This document shows, piece by piece, positions 11,645-21,584 of a DNA stretch of 64,000 bases. The stretch is from Corynebacterium afermentans subsp. lipophilum (lineage in GTDB: Bacteria; Actinomycetota; Actinomycetes; Mycobacteriales; Mycobacteriaceae): assembly GCF_030408375.1 (NCBI RefSeq), contig NZ_CP046530.1, positions 1-64,000 of the forward strand, written 5' to 3'. A program made the translations under genes and the position numbers. How positions within the stretch are numbered: position 1 is the stretch's first letter; each line of letters opens with the position of its first letter. The notes beneath the pieces were generated by a model. The model did no database searches. It was not told the origin of the DNA and was given only the letters and a program-made list of their open reading frames with translations.

Positions 11645-11908
11645 AGCATCCGCCCACCTCCGAAACACCTCCGCCACGACAGCAGCGAACCCCTCGTTGG
11701 AGGACGACAGCGGCGAAAGCGCCACCACGGCCTTAGAAAGCGCCGCGGCGGCCGCCTCCACCGAGTCGAACACGGCCACGCCGTGGAGCCGGGCGCCGGG
11801 CACGGCGGCGCAGGCGGCCAGGGCAGCGAACGAGCGGACCTGGCAGCCGTGGAAGGAGCAGTACTCGTCCGCGATGGCCAGGAGCTGCTCGGGGGAAAAG
11901 CCTCTCAT
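11636..11908 (-). CDS. Degenerate Doc/Fic-family toxin remnant
   Basis: This 90-residue product follows a ribbon-helix-helix gene with an ATGA overlap, a typical antitoxin-toxin layout. Its pattern (VRSFAALAACAAVPGARLHG, VFDSVEAAAAALSKAV) matches the Doc framework in which a vRD-LeaA-rP--fG stretch is followed by a helix leading to the active-site loop. Doc and Fic enzymes carry HxFx(D/A)GNKR there and modify targets such as EF-Tu. Here the loop reads LSPLSSSNEGFAA (64-76): the His and the Arg are gone and only Asn-Glu-Gly remains. The protein is also shorter than the usual 120-130 residues. It is probably catalytically dead but retained as an intact reading frame. Confidence 0.7.
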   Translation of the reverse strand: MRGFSPEQLLAIADEYCSFHGCQVRSFAALAACAAVPGARLHGVAVFDSVEAAAAALSKAVVALSPLSSSNEGFAAVVAEVFRRWADARR

Positions 11909-12117
11909 CCGCGCGCCTGCCTGATGCGCGATTCCATTCCGGAATAGGACGGGATGAGGGAGCGGGCGAGGTCGGTGACGTGGGCGTCGTCAAGCAATCG
12001 CGATGCTGCCGCCACCACCGCACGGCGCGCCGCCTCCTGCTTCGAGCACCCCCACGCTGAAGCCAATAACACGAGCGCCTTGTCCTCGTCTGCGGTCAAC
12101 CGAAGCGTCATAGCCAT
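11905..12117 (-). CDS. Ribbon-helix-helix antitoxin-like protein
   Basis: The 70-residue product begins MAMTLRLTADEDKAL and continues LASAWGCSKQEAARRAV, the strand-helix-helix pattern of CopG/Arc-type antitoxins that accompany Fic/Doc toxins in actinobacteria. The C-terminal tail (LARSLIPSYSGMESRIRQ) would wrap the toxin in the family model. The stop overlaps the toxin ATG by four bases. A TATCAA box lies six bases before the ATG, suggesting a leaderless, autoregulated transcript. It is divergent from gyrA. Confidence 0.8.
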   Translation of the reverse strand: MAMTLRLTADEDKALVLLASAWGCSKQEAARRAVVAAASRLLDDAHVTDLARSLIPSYSGMESRIRQARG

Positions 12118-12164
12118 ACCACTTTGATACCACGCGGCTAGCGTGAAAAGCCGCAGAAGCCCGC

Positions 12165-12177
12165 TAAACTCGACCGT

Positions 12178-12178
<1 letters not shown>
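12165..12178 (+). promoter_or_regulatory. Putative leaderless promoter of gyrA
   Basis: TAAACT at 12165-12170 lies seven bases before the ATG at 12178, which places the transcription start at or next to the start codon. No Shine-Dalgarno sequence precedes gyrA, which supports leaderless translation. The -35 is not clear. Confidence 0.55.
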
Positions 12179-14727
<2,549 letters not shown>

Positions 14728-14730
14728 CCC

Positions 14731-15075
14731 GTGGCCGTCCGCAAAGTGACCGTGCGCCACATCGGCGCCGGCTCCACCTTCAAAGTGGCAACGCTGCTGG
14801 CCTTCTTGGGCTTCATCGCCTGGATGGCCGCTTGCTTACTGGTCTACTACGGGCTGGAGCGCGCCGGGGTCATCGAGTCCATCAACTCCCTGATCGGCGG
14901 TGTCGGCGGCGACCAGGTGGTGGACATGAAACTGGCCATGTCCGCCGCGGGCCTGTTCGGCCTGGTGGGCTTTTTGTTCCAGGTGATCATGGCCCCGCTG
15001 ACGGTAATCATGTACAACGCCATCGCGGACCTGGTCGGCGGCGTCAGCTTCACCATGTCCAACCGGGCCAAGTAG
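14731..15075 (+). CDS. DUF3566 membrane protein
   Basis: The 114-residue product has two membrane segments (about residues 20-40 and 72-97) separated by a short outer loop, and ends FTMSNRAK. DUF3566 proteins sit directly downstream of gyrA in many actinobacteria; their function is unknown. The start is GTG at 14731, three bases after the gyrA stop, so it is co-transcribed and probably coupled. The gene closes the gyrase unit; a repeat-rich gap follows. Confidence 0.93.
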   Translation: MAVRKVTVRHIGAGSTFKVATLLAFLGFIAWMAACLLVYYGLERAGVIESINSLIGGVGGDQVVDMKLAMSAAGLFGLVGFLFQVIMAPLTVIMYNAIADLVGGVSFTMSNRAK

Positions 15076-15099
15076 GGGTCCCGGTTCCAAAACCCCCTT

Positions 15100-15206
15100 G
15101 TCGATACCTCGATGTCGATGGTTCCTGGTCACAGGGTTGAGCCCTGTTCCGGCGGTTTTTCGTCGAGAAGCTCTGACCTGCAACTATCGACCTCAAGGTA
15201 TCGACT
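15100..15206. repeat. Long inverted-repeat element in the gap after DUF3566
   Basis: The gap 15076-15506 (431 bases) contains no supported gene. Its first part has inverted arms: GTCGATACCTCGATGTCGAT from 15100 and TATCGACCTCAAGGTATCGA up to about 15205. Inside is a small hairpin (ACAGGG at 15131 with CCCTGT at 15142). The doubled GTCGAT/ATCGAC arms resemble the layout of the elements at 39011 and 30596. It may also end the gyrA transcript. Confidence 0.6.
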
Positions 15207-15233
15207 TCGCCATTCCACCCTTCCTCGCTTGCG

Positions 15234-15285
15234 GACTCCGCATTGCGGACAACCCCGGTGACCCCAACTATTGGTGCACACCAAC
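15234..15285. repeat. 52-base direct repeat, copy 1
   Basis: This 52-base unit recurs at 15402-15453 with about six mismatches. Both start GACTCCGCATTGCGGACAA. The copies flank the inverted-repeat element at 15311-15388. Confidence 0.75.
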
Positions 15286-15310
15286 AATCGGGGCTGCGTC
15301 GGGACGGCGG

Positions 15311-15388
15311 TTCGCAAAAGTTAACGGCTCGATTTCGCGACCTGGGGAAACGCGACGCCAAAACGGCCCGATTGTCAGCTTCTACGAA
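15311..15388. repeat. Intergenic inverted-repeat element (TTCGCAAAAGTTAAC type)
   Basis: The outer arms TTCGCAAAAGTTAAC and (G)TCAGCTTCTACGAA are imperfect inverted repeats. The interior GACCTGGGGAAACGCGA is shared in part with the element at 11552-11630. It is bracketed by the 52-base direct repeats. Confidence 0.6.
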
Positions 15389-15401
15389 TCCGAGCCTCCA
15401 C

Positions 15402-15453
15402 GACTCCGCATTGCGGACAATTCCGGTGACTCCAACTATTAGTCCGCACCAAC
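15402..15453. repeat. 52-base direct repeat, copy 2
   Basis: This is the second copy of the unit at 15234-15285, about 88 percent identical by eye and in the same orientation, 168 bases away. Confidence 0.75.
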
Positions 15454-15455
15454 GA

Positions 15456-15482
15456 AAACACCCCGGCAGAAGCGGGGCGTTA
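15456..15482 (-). terminator. Terminator of the metzincin protease gene
   Basis: On the minus strand a GCCCCG/CGGGGT stem with a short loop (CTTCTGC) is followed by GTTTTCG. It lies 25-50 bases beyond the stop of the minus-strand protease gene. Confidence 0.75.
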
Positions 15483-15506
15483 GCGGAACTGAAACTCGCC
15501 TAGAAC

Positions 15507-16607
15507 CTAGAAGGGGAGCAGGCCGTTCATGGCGGCGAAACCCGCACCCGCGATGCCCAGGACGGCCAGGGCTGCGGCGACGGAGCCGACGATGGCGGCG
15601 ACGTTCACATCCGTGGCCTTGGCGGGAGCGGCCTCCGCGGAAACCTGCTCGACCTCGGCGGCCCCAGAAGCCTGGGCTACCGGCATCGCACCGTGGGAGA
15701 CGGTGCGGGCGCCGAGCTCGAGGGCGTCGCGGCCGATGCGCGGGGTGTCCAGGACGAGGGCGTCCCAGTCGGCGGGCACCTCGACGGGGCCGTCCGGGCC
15801 TTCGGCGGTGTAGGGCTCCTCGGAGTAGTTGAAGTGGGTGAACTGGTGGTCGTAGTTCATCACGGACTGGTACTCCGCTGGTGTGGCCTGGGTGCGCGGC
15901 AGCTTGCGGGTGACGTCCACGGAGCCGTTGTGGCGCAGGCCCAGGGTGTGGCCGAACTCGTGGAGGATCGCGTTGCGGAGCTGCTCGTCGCTGTCGATCT
16001 GGTCGTTGTTGGCGACGAAGAAGGCGCTGTCGCCGACGAGGGCGACGCCGGTGGTGTAGTCGCCGCGGTCGATCTGGTCGCCGATGATGCCTAGGCGGAA
16101 GGCGTTGGAGCGGTCGCCGAGGTAGGTGTCGATGTCCTGGAGCAGGCGCACGCCGGCGATCTGGTCGGCGAAGTAGTGCTGCGAGTAGGCCACGGTTTCG
16201 CCGCCGTGGAACTCGGTGTAGTTGGGGATGTTGGTGTAGGTCTCGCCGGCGTCGATGTGCAGGGCGATGCCGTGGTCGTCGAAGAGGTCGACGATGTCTT
16301 GCAGCGCCTCCGCGGACGGCGCGAAGGACTTTCCGTTGTGCTCTTCCATCCAATTGAGCTGGAGGAAGACATCGGGGCGGTTGGGGTCGACGCCCCAGTC
16401 GGGGAGGGCGAGCTCGGTGCCGTCGTGAAGCACGATGCCCTCGGTTTCCCAGTCGTCGGGGAGGCCGTCGTTGTCGGAGTCGATCGCGTATTCGGCCGCC
16501 TCGAGGTCAACGAGTGCGGTGGTGTCCGCGGCGGCGGCCGGCTGGAGGCCGGTGAAGGCGAGTGCTGCTGCGAGTGCGGCGGCGAGGGCCTTGGTCTGTG
16601 CGCGCAT
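15507..16607 (-). CDS. Exported metzincin-type zinc metalloprotease with C-terminal membrane segment
   Basis: The 366-residue product starts with a signal peptide (MRAQTKALAAALAAAL, cleavage near AAAAD). A calcium-binding-like thrombospondin type 3 motif DSDNDGLPDDWE lies at about 43-54. The zinc site is HEFGHTLGLRH (216-226), a full HExxHxxGxxH, followed by the Met-turn SVMNYDH (248-254); both define metzincins. A linker rich in Ala and Glu leads to one hydrophobic helix (about 338-358) and the tail MNGLLPF, with no LPXTG. ATG at 16607 has AAGGAG just upstream. It probably cleaves proteins at the cell surface; the substrate is unknown. Three GGATTGTTCA repeats lie upstream. Confidence 0.88.
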   Translation of the reverse strand: MRAQTKALAAALAAALAFTGLQPAAAADTTALVDLEAAEYAIDSDNDGLPDDWETEGIVLHDGTELALPDWGVDPNRPDVFLQLNWMEEHNGKSFAPSAEALQDIVDLFDDHGIALHIDAGETYTNIPNYTEFHGGETVAYSQHYFADQIAGVRLLQDIDTYLGDRSNAFRLGIIGDQIDRGDYTTGVALVGDSAFFVANNDQIDSDEQLRNAILHEFGHTLGLRHNGSVDVTRKLPRTQATPAEYQSVMNYDHQFTHFNYSEEPYTAEGPDGPVEVPADWDALVLDTPRIGRDALELGARTVSHGAMPVAQASGAAEVEQVSAEAAPAKATDVNVAAIVGSVAAALAVLGIAGAGFAAMNGLLPF

Positions 16608-16696
16608 CTCGTTGCTCCTTTGACGTTGTGGTGGACATGGGCTGCTTCGATGTCCATGACTTTATTGAAGGAGTTTGCGCAGGTAAACCGGGGTAA

Positions 16697-16854
16697 GATC
16701 GTTCAACACTTGGTTCGGATTGTTCAACGTTTGGCAAGCCCCCAGAGCCCGGATTGTTCACCAATCAGCCCCCTGCCAAACACCGCGCGCGAGCCCGAAA
16801 CGCCCGCTCACCAGCAGAGATGCGCAAAACCCAGGAAAACCCGGATTGTTCACC
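16697..16854. promoter_or_regulatory. Repeated GGATTGTTCA(A/C)C sites upstream of the protease
   Basis: The gap 16608-16994 has no gene. It carries GGATTGTTCAAC at 16717-16728, GGATTGTTCACC at 16751-16762 and at 16843-16854, and a partial copy at 16697-16707. The same 12-mer (GGATTGTTCAAC, minus strand) forms part of a palindrome upstream of the secreted protein gene ending at 41748. The spacing suggests operator sites for one regulator; this is inference. Confidence 0.45.
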
Positions 16855-16907
16855 ATTTTCCGCCGCGCCTACCCCCGCCTGTTACCCCTGCGTGCCGGGG
16901 CGTGGAA

Positions 16908-16920
16908 CGTCGATAAGCAA
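16908..16920 (+). repeat. Exact copy of dispersed CGTCGATAAGCAA motif
   Basis: This exact, intergenic copy is followed by TTGCTC, which makes a short inverted pair with AAGCAA. See the finding on the dispersed motif. Confidence 0.6.
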
Positions 16921-16950
16921 TTGCTCTTTTATGGGCCGTACGCTGGCGAT

Positions 16951-16979
16951 TTGGAGCTGTTGTGGGTGCTCTGTAATAT
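16951..16979 (+). promoter_or_regulatory. Promoter of the tRNA-Ile/tRNA-Ala unit
   Basis: TTGGAG (16951-16956) and TAATAT (16974-16979) are separated by 17 bases, with a TG just before the -10. The tRNA-Ile body starts 16 bases downstream. Confidence 0.7.
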
Positions 16980-16994
16980 TCCTATTCGTTCCAA

Positions 16995-17068
16995 GGGCCT
17001 ATAGCTCAGTCGGTTAGAGCGCATCGCTGATAACGATGAGGTCGCAAGTTCGATTCTTGCTAGGCCCA
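16995..17068 (+). tRNA. tRNA-Ile (GAT)
   Basis: A 7-base acceptor stem GGGCCTA pairs with TAGGCCC, with discriminator A at 17068. The anticodon loop CTGATAA gives GAT, and the T-loop TTCGATT is standard. CCA is not encoded. tRNA-Ala follows after 18 bases. Confidence 0.96.
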
Positions 17069-17086
17069 CGGTACCCTCGGGTACGC

Positions 17087-17159
17087 GGGGCATTAGCTCA
17101 GTTGGTAGAGCACCTGCTTTGCAAGCAGGATGTCAGGAGTTCGATTCTCCTATGCTCCA
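17087..17159 (+). tRNA. tRNA-Ala (TGC)
   Basis: The acceptor GGGGCAT pairs with ATGCTCC and contains the G3-U70 wobble that identifies alanine tRNA. The anticodon loop TTTGCAA gives TGC. CCA is not encoded. It is co-transcribed with tRNA-Ile. Confidence 0.96.
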
Positions 17160-17166
17160 CAGAATG

Positions 17167-17194
17167 GCTCCCTCCAGTTGGAGGGGGCCTCTTT
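17167..17194 (+). terminator. Terminator of the tRNA-Ile/tRNA-Ala unit
   Basis: A stem of GCTCCCTCC with GGAGGGGGC (loop AGTT) is followed by TCTTTGCTTT, eight bases after tRNA-Ala. Confidence 0.8.
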
Positions 17195-17237
17195 GCTTTG
17201 CGACGTAAGCTTCGCACTTTCCACCGTAAAAGTGAGA

Positions 17238-17308
17238 AGACTTTCGCATTTTCCCTACCAAAGTCAGAATAAAACTCCGAAATAGCAGGTAGACAAAGTG
17301 CGAAAGTG
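17238..17308. repeat. Bracketing repeat, left copy (imperfect hairpin)
   Basis: This 71-base unit recurs in direct orientation at 19071-19142. Each copy is itself an imperfect inverted repeat: the outer ACTTTCGCATTTTCCCTACC matches the reverse complement of the right arm at 17 of 20 positions. The left copy ends 17 bases before the ATG of the bracketed gene and may carry its promoter or operator. Confidence 0.8.
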
Positions 17309-17325
17309 CGAATATTGTGCGAGTT

Positions 17326-19071
17326 ATGTCCTGGACTGAGCGACGGTTGCGTGAAACACTTTCCCAGTTGCGTGCGTTTGGAGACGATACGACCCTGGTT
17401 GAGTGCAAAACAGCAGGTGGGGGAGTCCCCGAGCAGCTGGGCGAGACGCTGTGCGCGTTTGCGAACATGCCACAAGCTGGCGCAATCATTCTCGGGGTGA
17501 GTGAACGGCGTGGGTTCGAAGTCACCGGTGTCGCCGAGCCTGCGCAGATGGAGAAATCCGTGGTGAACGTGAACCGCAGTGCGGTGACGCCGGCGCCACA
17601 GTTGGAATTTTTCCACCACGTGCTTGACGGGAAGAACGTAGTCGTTGTGGAGGTCACGCCGCTTCTGGCTTCAGAGAAGCCGGCGAAGTTCGAGGGCAAA
17701 CCATTTTTGCGCCAGGCAGACGGCGACTACGTGATGAATTCGAATGACTTGAAAATGCTGTCGCTGTCGGCGCTGACTGAGACCCAGCAGACCCACTTCG
17801 ATTTTGCATCTTTGCCAGGAACCGATTCCGCCCTGCTTGACTCCAGCGTGCTTGACACATACGTGAAAACGGTGCGTGCTTCTCGGAGCCGCATAGCCAA
17901 AATCGACAACGTCGATCAGTTACTGCAGGTCACTAACGTTACGGACAACCAGGGCAACGTTCGCTTTGGCGGTTTGTACGCGCTGGGTTACCTCCCGCAG
18001 GCAGTTGAGCCAGCACTCGGAGCGACAGCGGCGGTGCGGCTGGCTCGAGGGGAGGGAGCGGGCCGAAACAGGAACCTGACTGAGATCGAGGGCCCGTTGC
18101 CCGTAATGCTGGCGGAAGCGATGGAATGGATTCAGCGAAATGCGGATACCGTGAGTCGTTACACCGAAACCGGCCACTTAGTTGATCAGCCGGAGTTTCC
18201 CCCGAGCGCTATCCGAGAAGTGCTAGCGAACGCTTTGGTGCACCGGGACCTGGGGCCCTCTGTCGACGTGGGCAAGAAGGTGGAGATCAGGCTCACGGAG
18301 CGGATGCTCATAATTGTCAGCCCAGGCGGTTTGCGGGGCCTATCCGTTTCACAGCTTGAGGCGCCTTCATTGACTAAAGCCCCGGTAAACAAGCGTCTGT
18401 ACGAGATCGCGCGTTACCTCCGCACGGACGACGGGGAGCGTGTAATTGAGGGCGAAGGTGGCGGCATTCAGGAAATCCTGACGGCAATCCGGGAGGCTCG
18501 AATGCCGAAACCTAAGTTCGTAGACAACGGTGTCGAGTTCAAGGTCCTCTTTCCGCGCGGATCCCGTTTCACGGAGGAAGAGGATGACTGGTTGGAGGGT
18601 TTGCAGCGTGACGGGCTGCGATTGAGCCCGACTGAAGAGGACCTTCTGGTGGACCTGCGGAATCACGGTGGCGCCACGCTTTCCGGCATCCTGCAGCGCT
18701 ACTCGCCTTACAGTGAGCAGTCATGCAAGAGGATGCTGGGCAGACTCACGGAGACAGGGGTGCTCCAGGAAACTGACGGCCGGTACGCCTTGCCAGGAGC
18801 CCAGAGCGACACACCGGGGTTCGAGGCCCCTGGCCCGGACATCACCGCCGCTTCTCACATTGATGATCTGGCTCCCCTTGGCAAAAACGTTCCCGCCGTC
18901 TACCGGGCTTTTACTCCTGGCGCACAGGTCACGTTGAAGGAGTTGCAGACTCAGACGGGTCTCTCGGCGGCGCAACTGCGTTATGCCCTTGAACCCCTTC
19001 TCAACCACGGGCACGTGGTCATGCTCGGTGGTCAAGGCCGTCGGGGCACGACGTATCGGTTGAACTACTGA
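17326..19071 (+). CDS. AlbA_2 (Schlafen-like) / HATPase_c_4 regulator-type protein
   Basis: The product is 581 residues from the ATG at 17326 (an in-frame GTG lies three codons upstream). The N-terminal ~150 residues fit the AlbA_2/Schlafen domain (LVECKTAGGGVPEQLGETLCAFANM, then AIILGVSE). A central section has HATPase_c_4 features (AIREVLANALVHRDLG, then IVSPGGLRGL). The C-terminal ~180 residues look like winged-helix units (LVDLRNHGGATLSGILQRY). Such proteins act as DNA- or nucleic acid-binding regulators and turn up in defence contexts; the role here is unknown. TATTGT seven bases before the ATG suggests a leaderless transcript. The gene fits exactly between two direct repeats, as if it were one mobile or exchangeable cassette next to a tRNA gene. 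Confidence 0.8.
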   Translation: MSWTERRLRETLSQLRAFGDDTTLVECKTAGGGVPEQLGETLCAFANMPQAGAIILGVSERRGFEVTGVAEPAQMEKSVVNVNRSAVTPAPQLEFFHHVLDGKNVVVVEVTPLLASEKPAKFEGKPFLRQADGDYVMNSNDLKMLSLSALTETQQTHFDFASLPGTDSALLDSSVLDTYVKTVRASRSRIAKIDNVDQLLQVTNVTDNQGNVRFGGLYALGYLPQAVEPALGATAAVRLARGEGAGRNRNLTEIEGPLPVMLAEAMEWIQRNADTVSRYTETGHLVDQPEFPPSAIREVLANALVHRDLGPSVDVGKKVEIRLTERMLIIVSPGGLRGLSVSQLEAPSLTKAPVNKRLYEIARYLRTDDGERVIEGEGGGIQEILTAIREARMPKPKFVDNGVEFKVLFPRGSRFTEEEDDWLEGLQRDGLRLSPTEEDLLVDLRNHGGATLSGILQRYSPYSEQSCKRMLGRLTETGVLQETDGRYALPGAQSDTPGFEAPGPDITAASHIDDLAPLGKNVPAVYRAFTPGAQVTLKELQTQTGLSAAQLRYALEPLLNHGHVVMLGGQGRRGTTYRLNY

Positions 19072-19142
19072 GACTTTCGCACTATCCGCTACCAAATTCA
19101 GGATGAAACTCCGAAATGGCAGGTAGACAAAGTGTGAAAGTG
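19071..19142. repeat. Bracketing repeat, right copy
   Basis: This is the direct copy of 17238-17308 (about 85 percent by eye, one extra base). It begins on the last base of the bracketed gene's TGA stop. The conserved inner block AACTCCGAAAT(A/G)GCAGGTAGAC (split over the centre) is the best-preserved part. Confidence 0.8.
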
Positions 19143-19194
19143 AGAAGCGGCATGCGGCCTATCCCGTCGCACGCCCACGGTAAGCTGCCAAGGC

Positions 19195-20034
19195 GTGAAC
19201 ACCTTCCTCTCCCGCTTCGACGCCATGGCGGACAAGGCGGCGGCGCAGGTGATTGCGCAGTATTCCACCAGTTTTTCCCTTGCGGTGCGCACGCTGCCGA
19301 AGCCGGAGCGCACCCACATCCGGAACCTCTACGCGGTGGTGCGCATCGCGGACGAGATCGTGGACGGCACCGCCACCCAGGCCAACGAGTGCCCGGAAAC
19401 AGCCCTTGACCTGTATGAGGAGCAGGTTCTGCACGCGCCGAGCCACCGTTTCCACACGGATCCGGTGCTGCACGCGTGGGCGCGCACGTTCCGCGAGTGC
19501 CGCCTCAATCCCGAGCATATGCAGGTCTTTTTCGCCTCCATGCGCGCGGACCTGACGCAGACGGAATTCACGCCGCAACAGCTGGATACCTATATATATG
19601 GCTCGGCCGAGGTGATCGGCCTAATGTGCCTGGACATTTTCCTGCGCGGCCGCGACACCCCGCACCGCCGCGAGTTGGAGGAGGGCGCCCGTGCGCTCGG
19701 CAGCGCGTTTCAGAAGGTCAACTTCTTGCGCGACCTCGGCGAGGATAGCCGCGCACTCGGTCGCGCGTACTTCGGCACCACGCTTGACGACGACCTAAAG
19801 TCCACCCTCACCAGCCAAATCGCCGACGAACTCGACCGGGCCCGCGAGGCCATCCCGCTGCTGCCGCCGGCAGCCCGCGGGGGAGTGGCCGCTGCCGAAG
19901 CGCTGTTCCGTGAGCTCAACGCCCGCATCGAGGCCACCCCGGCAGCCGAGCTGCAGACCACCCGCGTCCGCGTTCCCAACCACCTCAAAGTAGCGCTCAC
20001 AGCAAAAGCGCTAGCGAACACGAGGAAGCCATGA
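19195..20034 (+). CDS. crtB: Phytoene synthase
   Basis: CrtB condenses two geranylgeranyl diphosphates to phytoene, the first committed C40 carotenoid step. The 279-residue product has both Asp-rich Mg-binding motifs, ADEIVD (52-57) and RDLGED (179-184), plus the YSTSFSLAVRTLP N-terminal pattern. The start is GTG at 19195; an ATG ten codons in is possible but would cut conserved sequence. It overlaps crtI by four bases (ATGA). crtE and later carotenoid genes are not in this window. Confidence 0.93.
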   Translation: MNTFLSRFDAMADKAAAQVIAQYSTSFSLAVRTLPKPERTHIRNLYAVVRIADEIVDGTATQANECPETALDLYEEQVLHAPSHRFHTDPVLHAWARTFRECRLNPEHMQVFFASMRADLTQTEFTPQQLDTYIYGSAEVIGLMCLDIFLRGRDTPHRRELEEGARALGSAFQKVNFLRDLGEDSRALGRAYFGTTLDDDLKSTLTSQIADELDRAREAIPLLPPAARGGVAAAEALFRELNARIEATPAAELQTTRVRVPNHLKVALTAKALANTRKP

Positions 20035-21560
20035 ATAAGCAACCGAAGTCAGCCATCGTGATCGGCGCCGGCGTGGCCGGCATGGCCACCGCGGCGTTGT
20101 TGGCCCGCGAGGGCATCGACACCACCGTGGTGGAGAAGCTGCCCACCCACGGCGGCCGCGCCGGAAACGAGACCGTCGACGGCTTCCGTTTCGACACCGG
20201 CCCGAGCTGGTACCTGATGCCGGACGCGTTCGAGCACTTCTTCGGCCTTTTTGGCGAGCGCACCGAGGACCTTTTGGACCTGAAGCCGCTTGCACCCGCC
20301 TACCGCCTTTTCCCGGAGAGCGGCGAGCCCATCGACGTCCACTCCGGCCGCGACAACGCCGCGAAGCTTTTCGAGCAGCTCGAACCCGGCGCCGGCGCCA
20401 AGCTCGTGGAGTATCTGGACAGCGCCGAGGAGACGTACGACCTGGCTATCCAGAACTTCCTCTACACCAACTTCCGCTCGCTGGCGCCGCTGAAGCGCAT
20501 CCGCGGCCAGTACGCCCGCCTCGCGCGCTACCTCACGGAGCCGCTGGACCGGTTCGTGGCAAAGCGCTTCACGGACACGCGCCTGCGCCAGATGCTCACG
20601 TACCCGTCGGTGTTCCTCTCCTCGCACCCGAGCCGCACGCCGAGCATGTATCACCTGCTCAGCCACACCGACCTGACCCAGGGCGTGCTGTATCCGCAGG
20701 GCGGTTTCGCGGCGGTGATGGACGCGCTTTTCAACCTCGCCGTCGAGCAGGGTGCGCGGTTCCGCTTCAACTCCGAGGTCGCGGCCATCGAGGACAGGGG
20801 CGTAATGCTTATCGACGGCCAAAGGCTCCCCGCCGACCTCACCATCTCCGCCGCGGACCTGCACCACACCGAAACGCGCCTGCTGCCGAAAACCAAGCGC
20901 ACTTACGACGAGTCCTGGTTCGCTCCGCGCGACCCCGGCCTGGGCACTGTGCTGGTCATGCTGGGTGTCGAAGGCGAGATCCCGGAGCTGGCACACCACA
21001 ACTTCCTGTTCAGCGACGACTGGTCCGACGACTTCGATGCTGTATTTAATGGGCCGGTTGCCAGCCGGCCGCAGGGAGCGTCGCAGTCCATCTACGTGTC
21101 GAAGCCGTCGGCGACGGATCCGGGTGTCGCGCCTGCCGGCCACGAGAACCTGTTCGTGTTGGTGCCGGTGCCCGCGGACCCGTCGGTGGGCCACGGCGAC
21201 ATGTACCGGGGAGAGGCCTCGGAGCAGGTGCAGCGCATCGCCGACGCGGCTATTGAGCAGATTGCGGCGAGGTGTGGGGTTGCGGGGTTGGGCCGGAGGA
21301 TCGTCGTAAAGCAAACGCTCGGTCCTGCTGATTTTGCCGAGCGCTACAACGCCTGGTCCGGCGGATCGATCGGGCCCGCGCACACACTGCGGCAGTCCGC
21401 GTTTCTGCGCGGCTCCAACAAGAGCCGGAAGGTGGAGTCGCTGATGTACGCCGGAGCGACCACGACGCCTGGGGTGGGCGTACCCATGTGCTTGATATCC
21501 GCTGAGAATGTGCTCAAGCGGGTCCGCGGCGACAGAAGCTCGGCTCCGCTGGACCACTGA
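20031..21560 (+). CDS. crtI: Phytoene desaturase (CrtI type)
   Basis: CrtI dehydrogenates phytoene to lycopene or a less desaturated product. The 509-residue protein has the N-terminal dinucleotide site VIGAGVAGMATAALLA (about 9-24), the DTGPSWYLMP substrate-region motif and the C-terminal signature GVGVPMCLISA. Length and pattern are normal for the family. Translation is coupled to crtB by the ATGA overlap. Product length cannot be read from sequence. No further carotenoid gene follows; the next 259 bases hold a duplicated promoter region for surface genes. Confidence 0.93.
   Translation: MNKQPKSAIVIGAGVAGMATAALLAREGIDTTVVEKLPTHGGRAGNETVDGFRFDTGPSWYLMPDAFEHFFGLFGERTEDLLDLKPLAPAYRLFPESGEPIDVHSGRDNAAKLFEQLEPGAGAKLVEYLDSAEETYDLAIQNFLYTNFRSLAPLKRIRGQYARLARYLTEPLDRFVAKRFTDTRLRQMLTYPSVFLSSHPSRTPSMYHLLSHTDLTQGVLYPQGGFAAVMDALFNLAVEQGARFRFNSEVAAIEDRGVMLIDGQRLPADLTISAADLHHTETRLLPKTKRTYDESWFAPRDPGLGTVLVMLGVEGEIPELAHHNFLFSDDWSDDFDAVFNGPVASRPQGASQSIYVSKPSATDPGVAPAGHENLFVLVPVPADPSVGHGDMYRGEASEQVQRIADAAIEQIAARCGVAGLGRRIVVKQTLGPADFAERYNAWSGGSIGPAHTLRQSAFLRGSNKSRKVESLMYAGATTTPGVGVPMCLISAENVLKRVRGDRSSAPLDH
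20815..20827 (-). repeat. Copy of dispersed CGTCGATAAGCAA motif (one mismatch)
   Basis: The plus strand reads ATGCTTATCGACG inside crtI. See the finding on the dispersed motif. Confidence 0.5.
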
Positions 21561-21584
21561 CCGTAGGTTTGTTGAGGAATCGGT

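Noticed and set aside
16995..17159. Ribosomal RNA operon spacer, suggested by the tRNA-Ile/tRNA-Ala pair
   Set aside because: No 16S or 23S sequence flanks the pair; it has its own promoter and terminator, as in other actinobacteria near gyrA.
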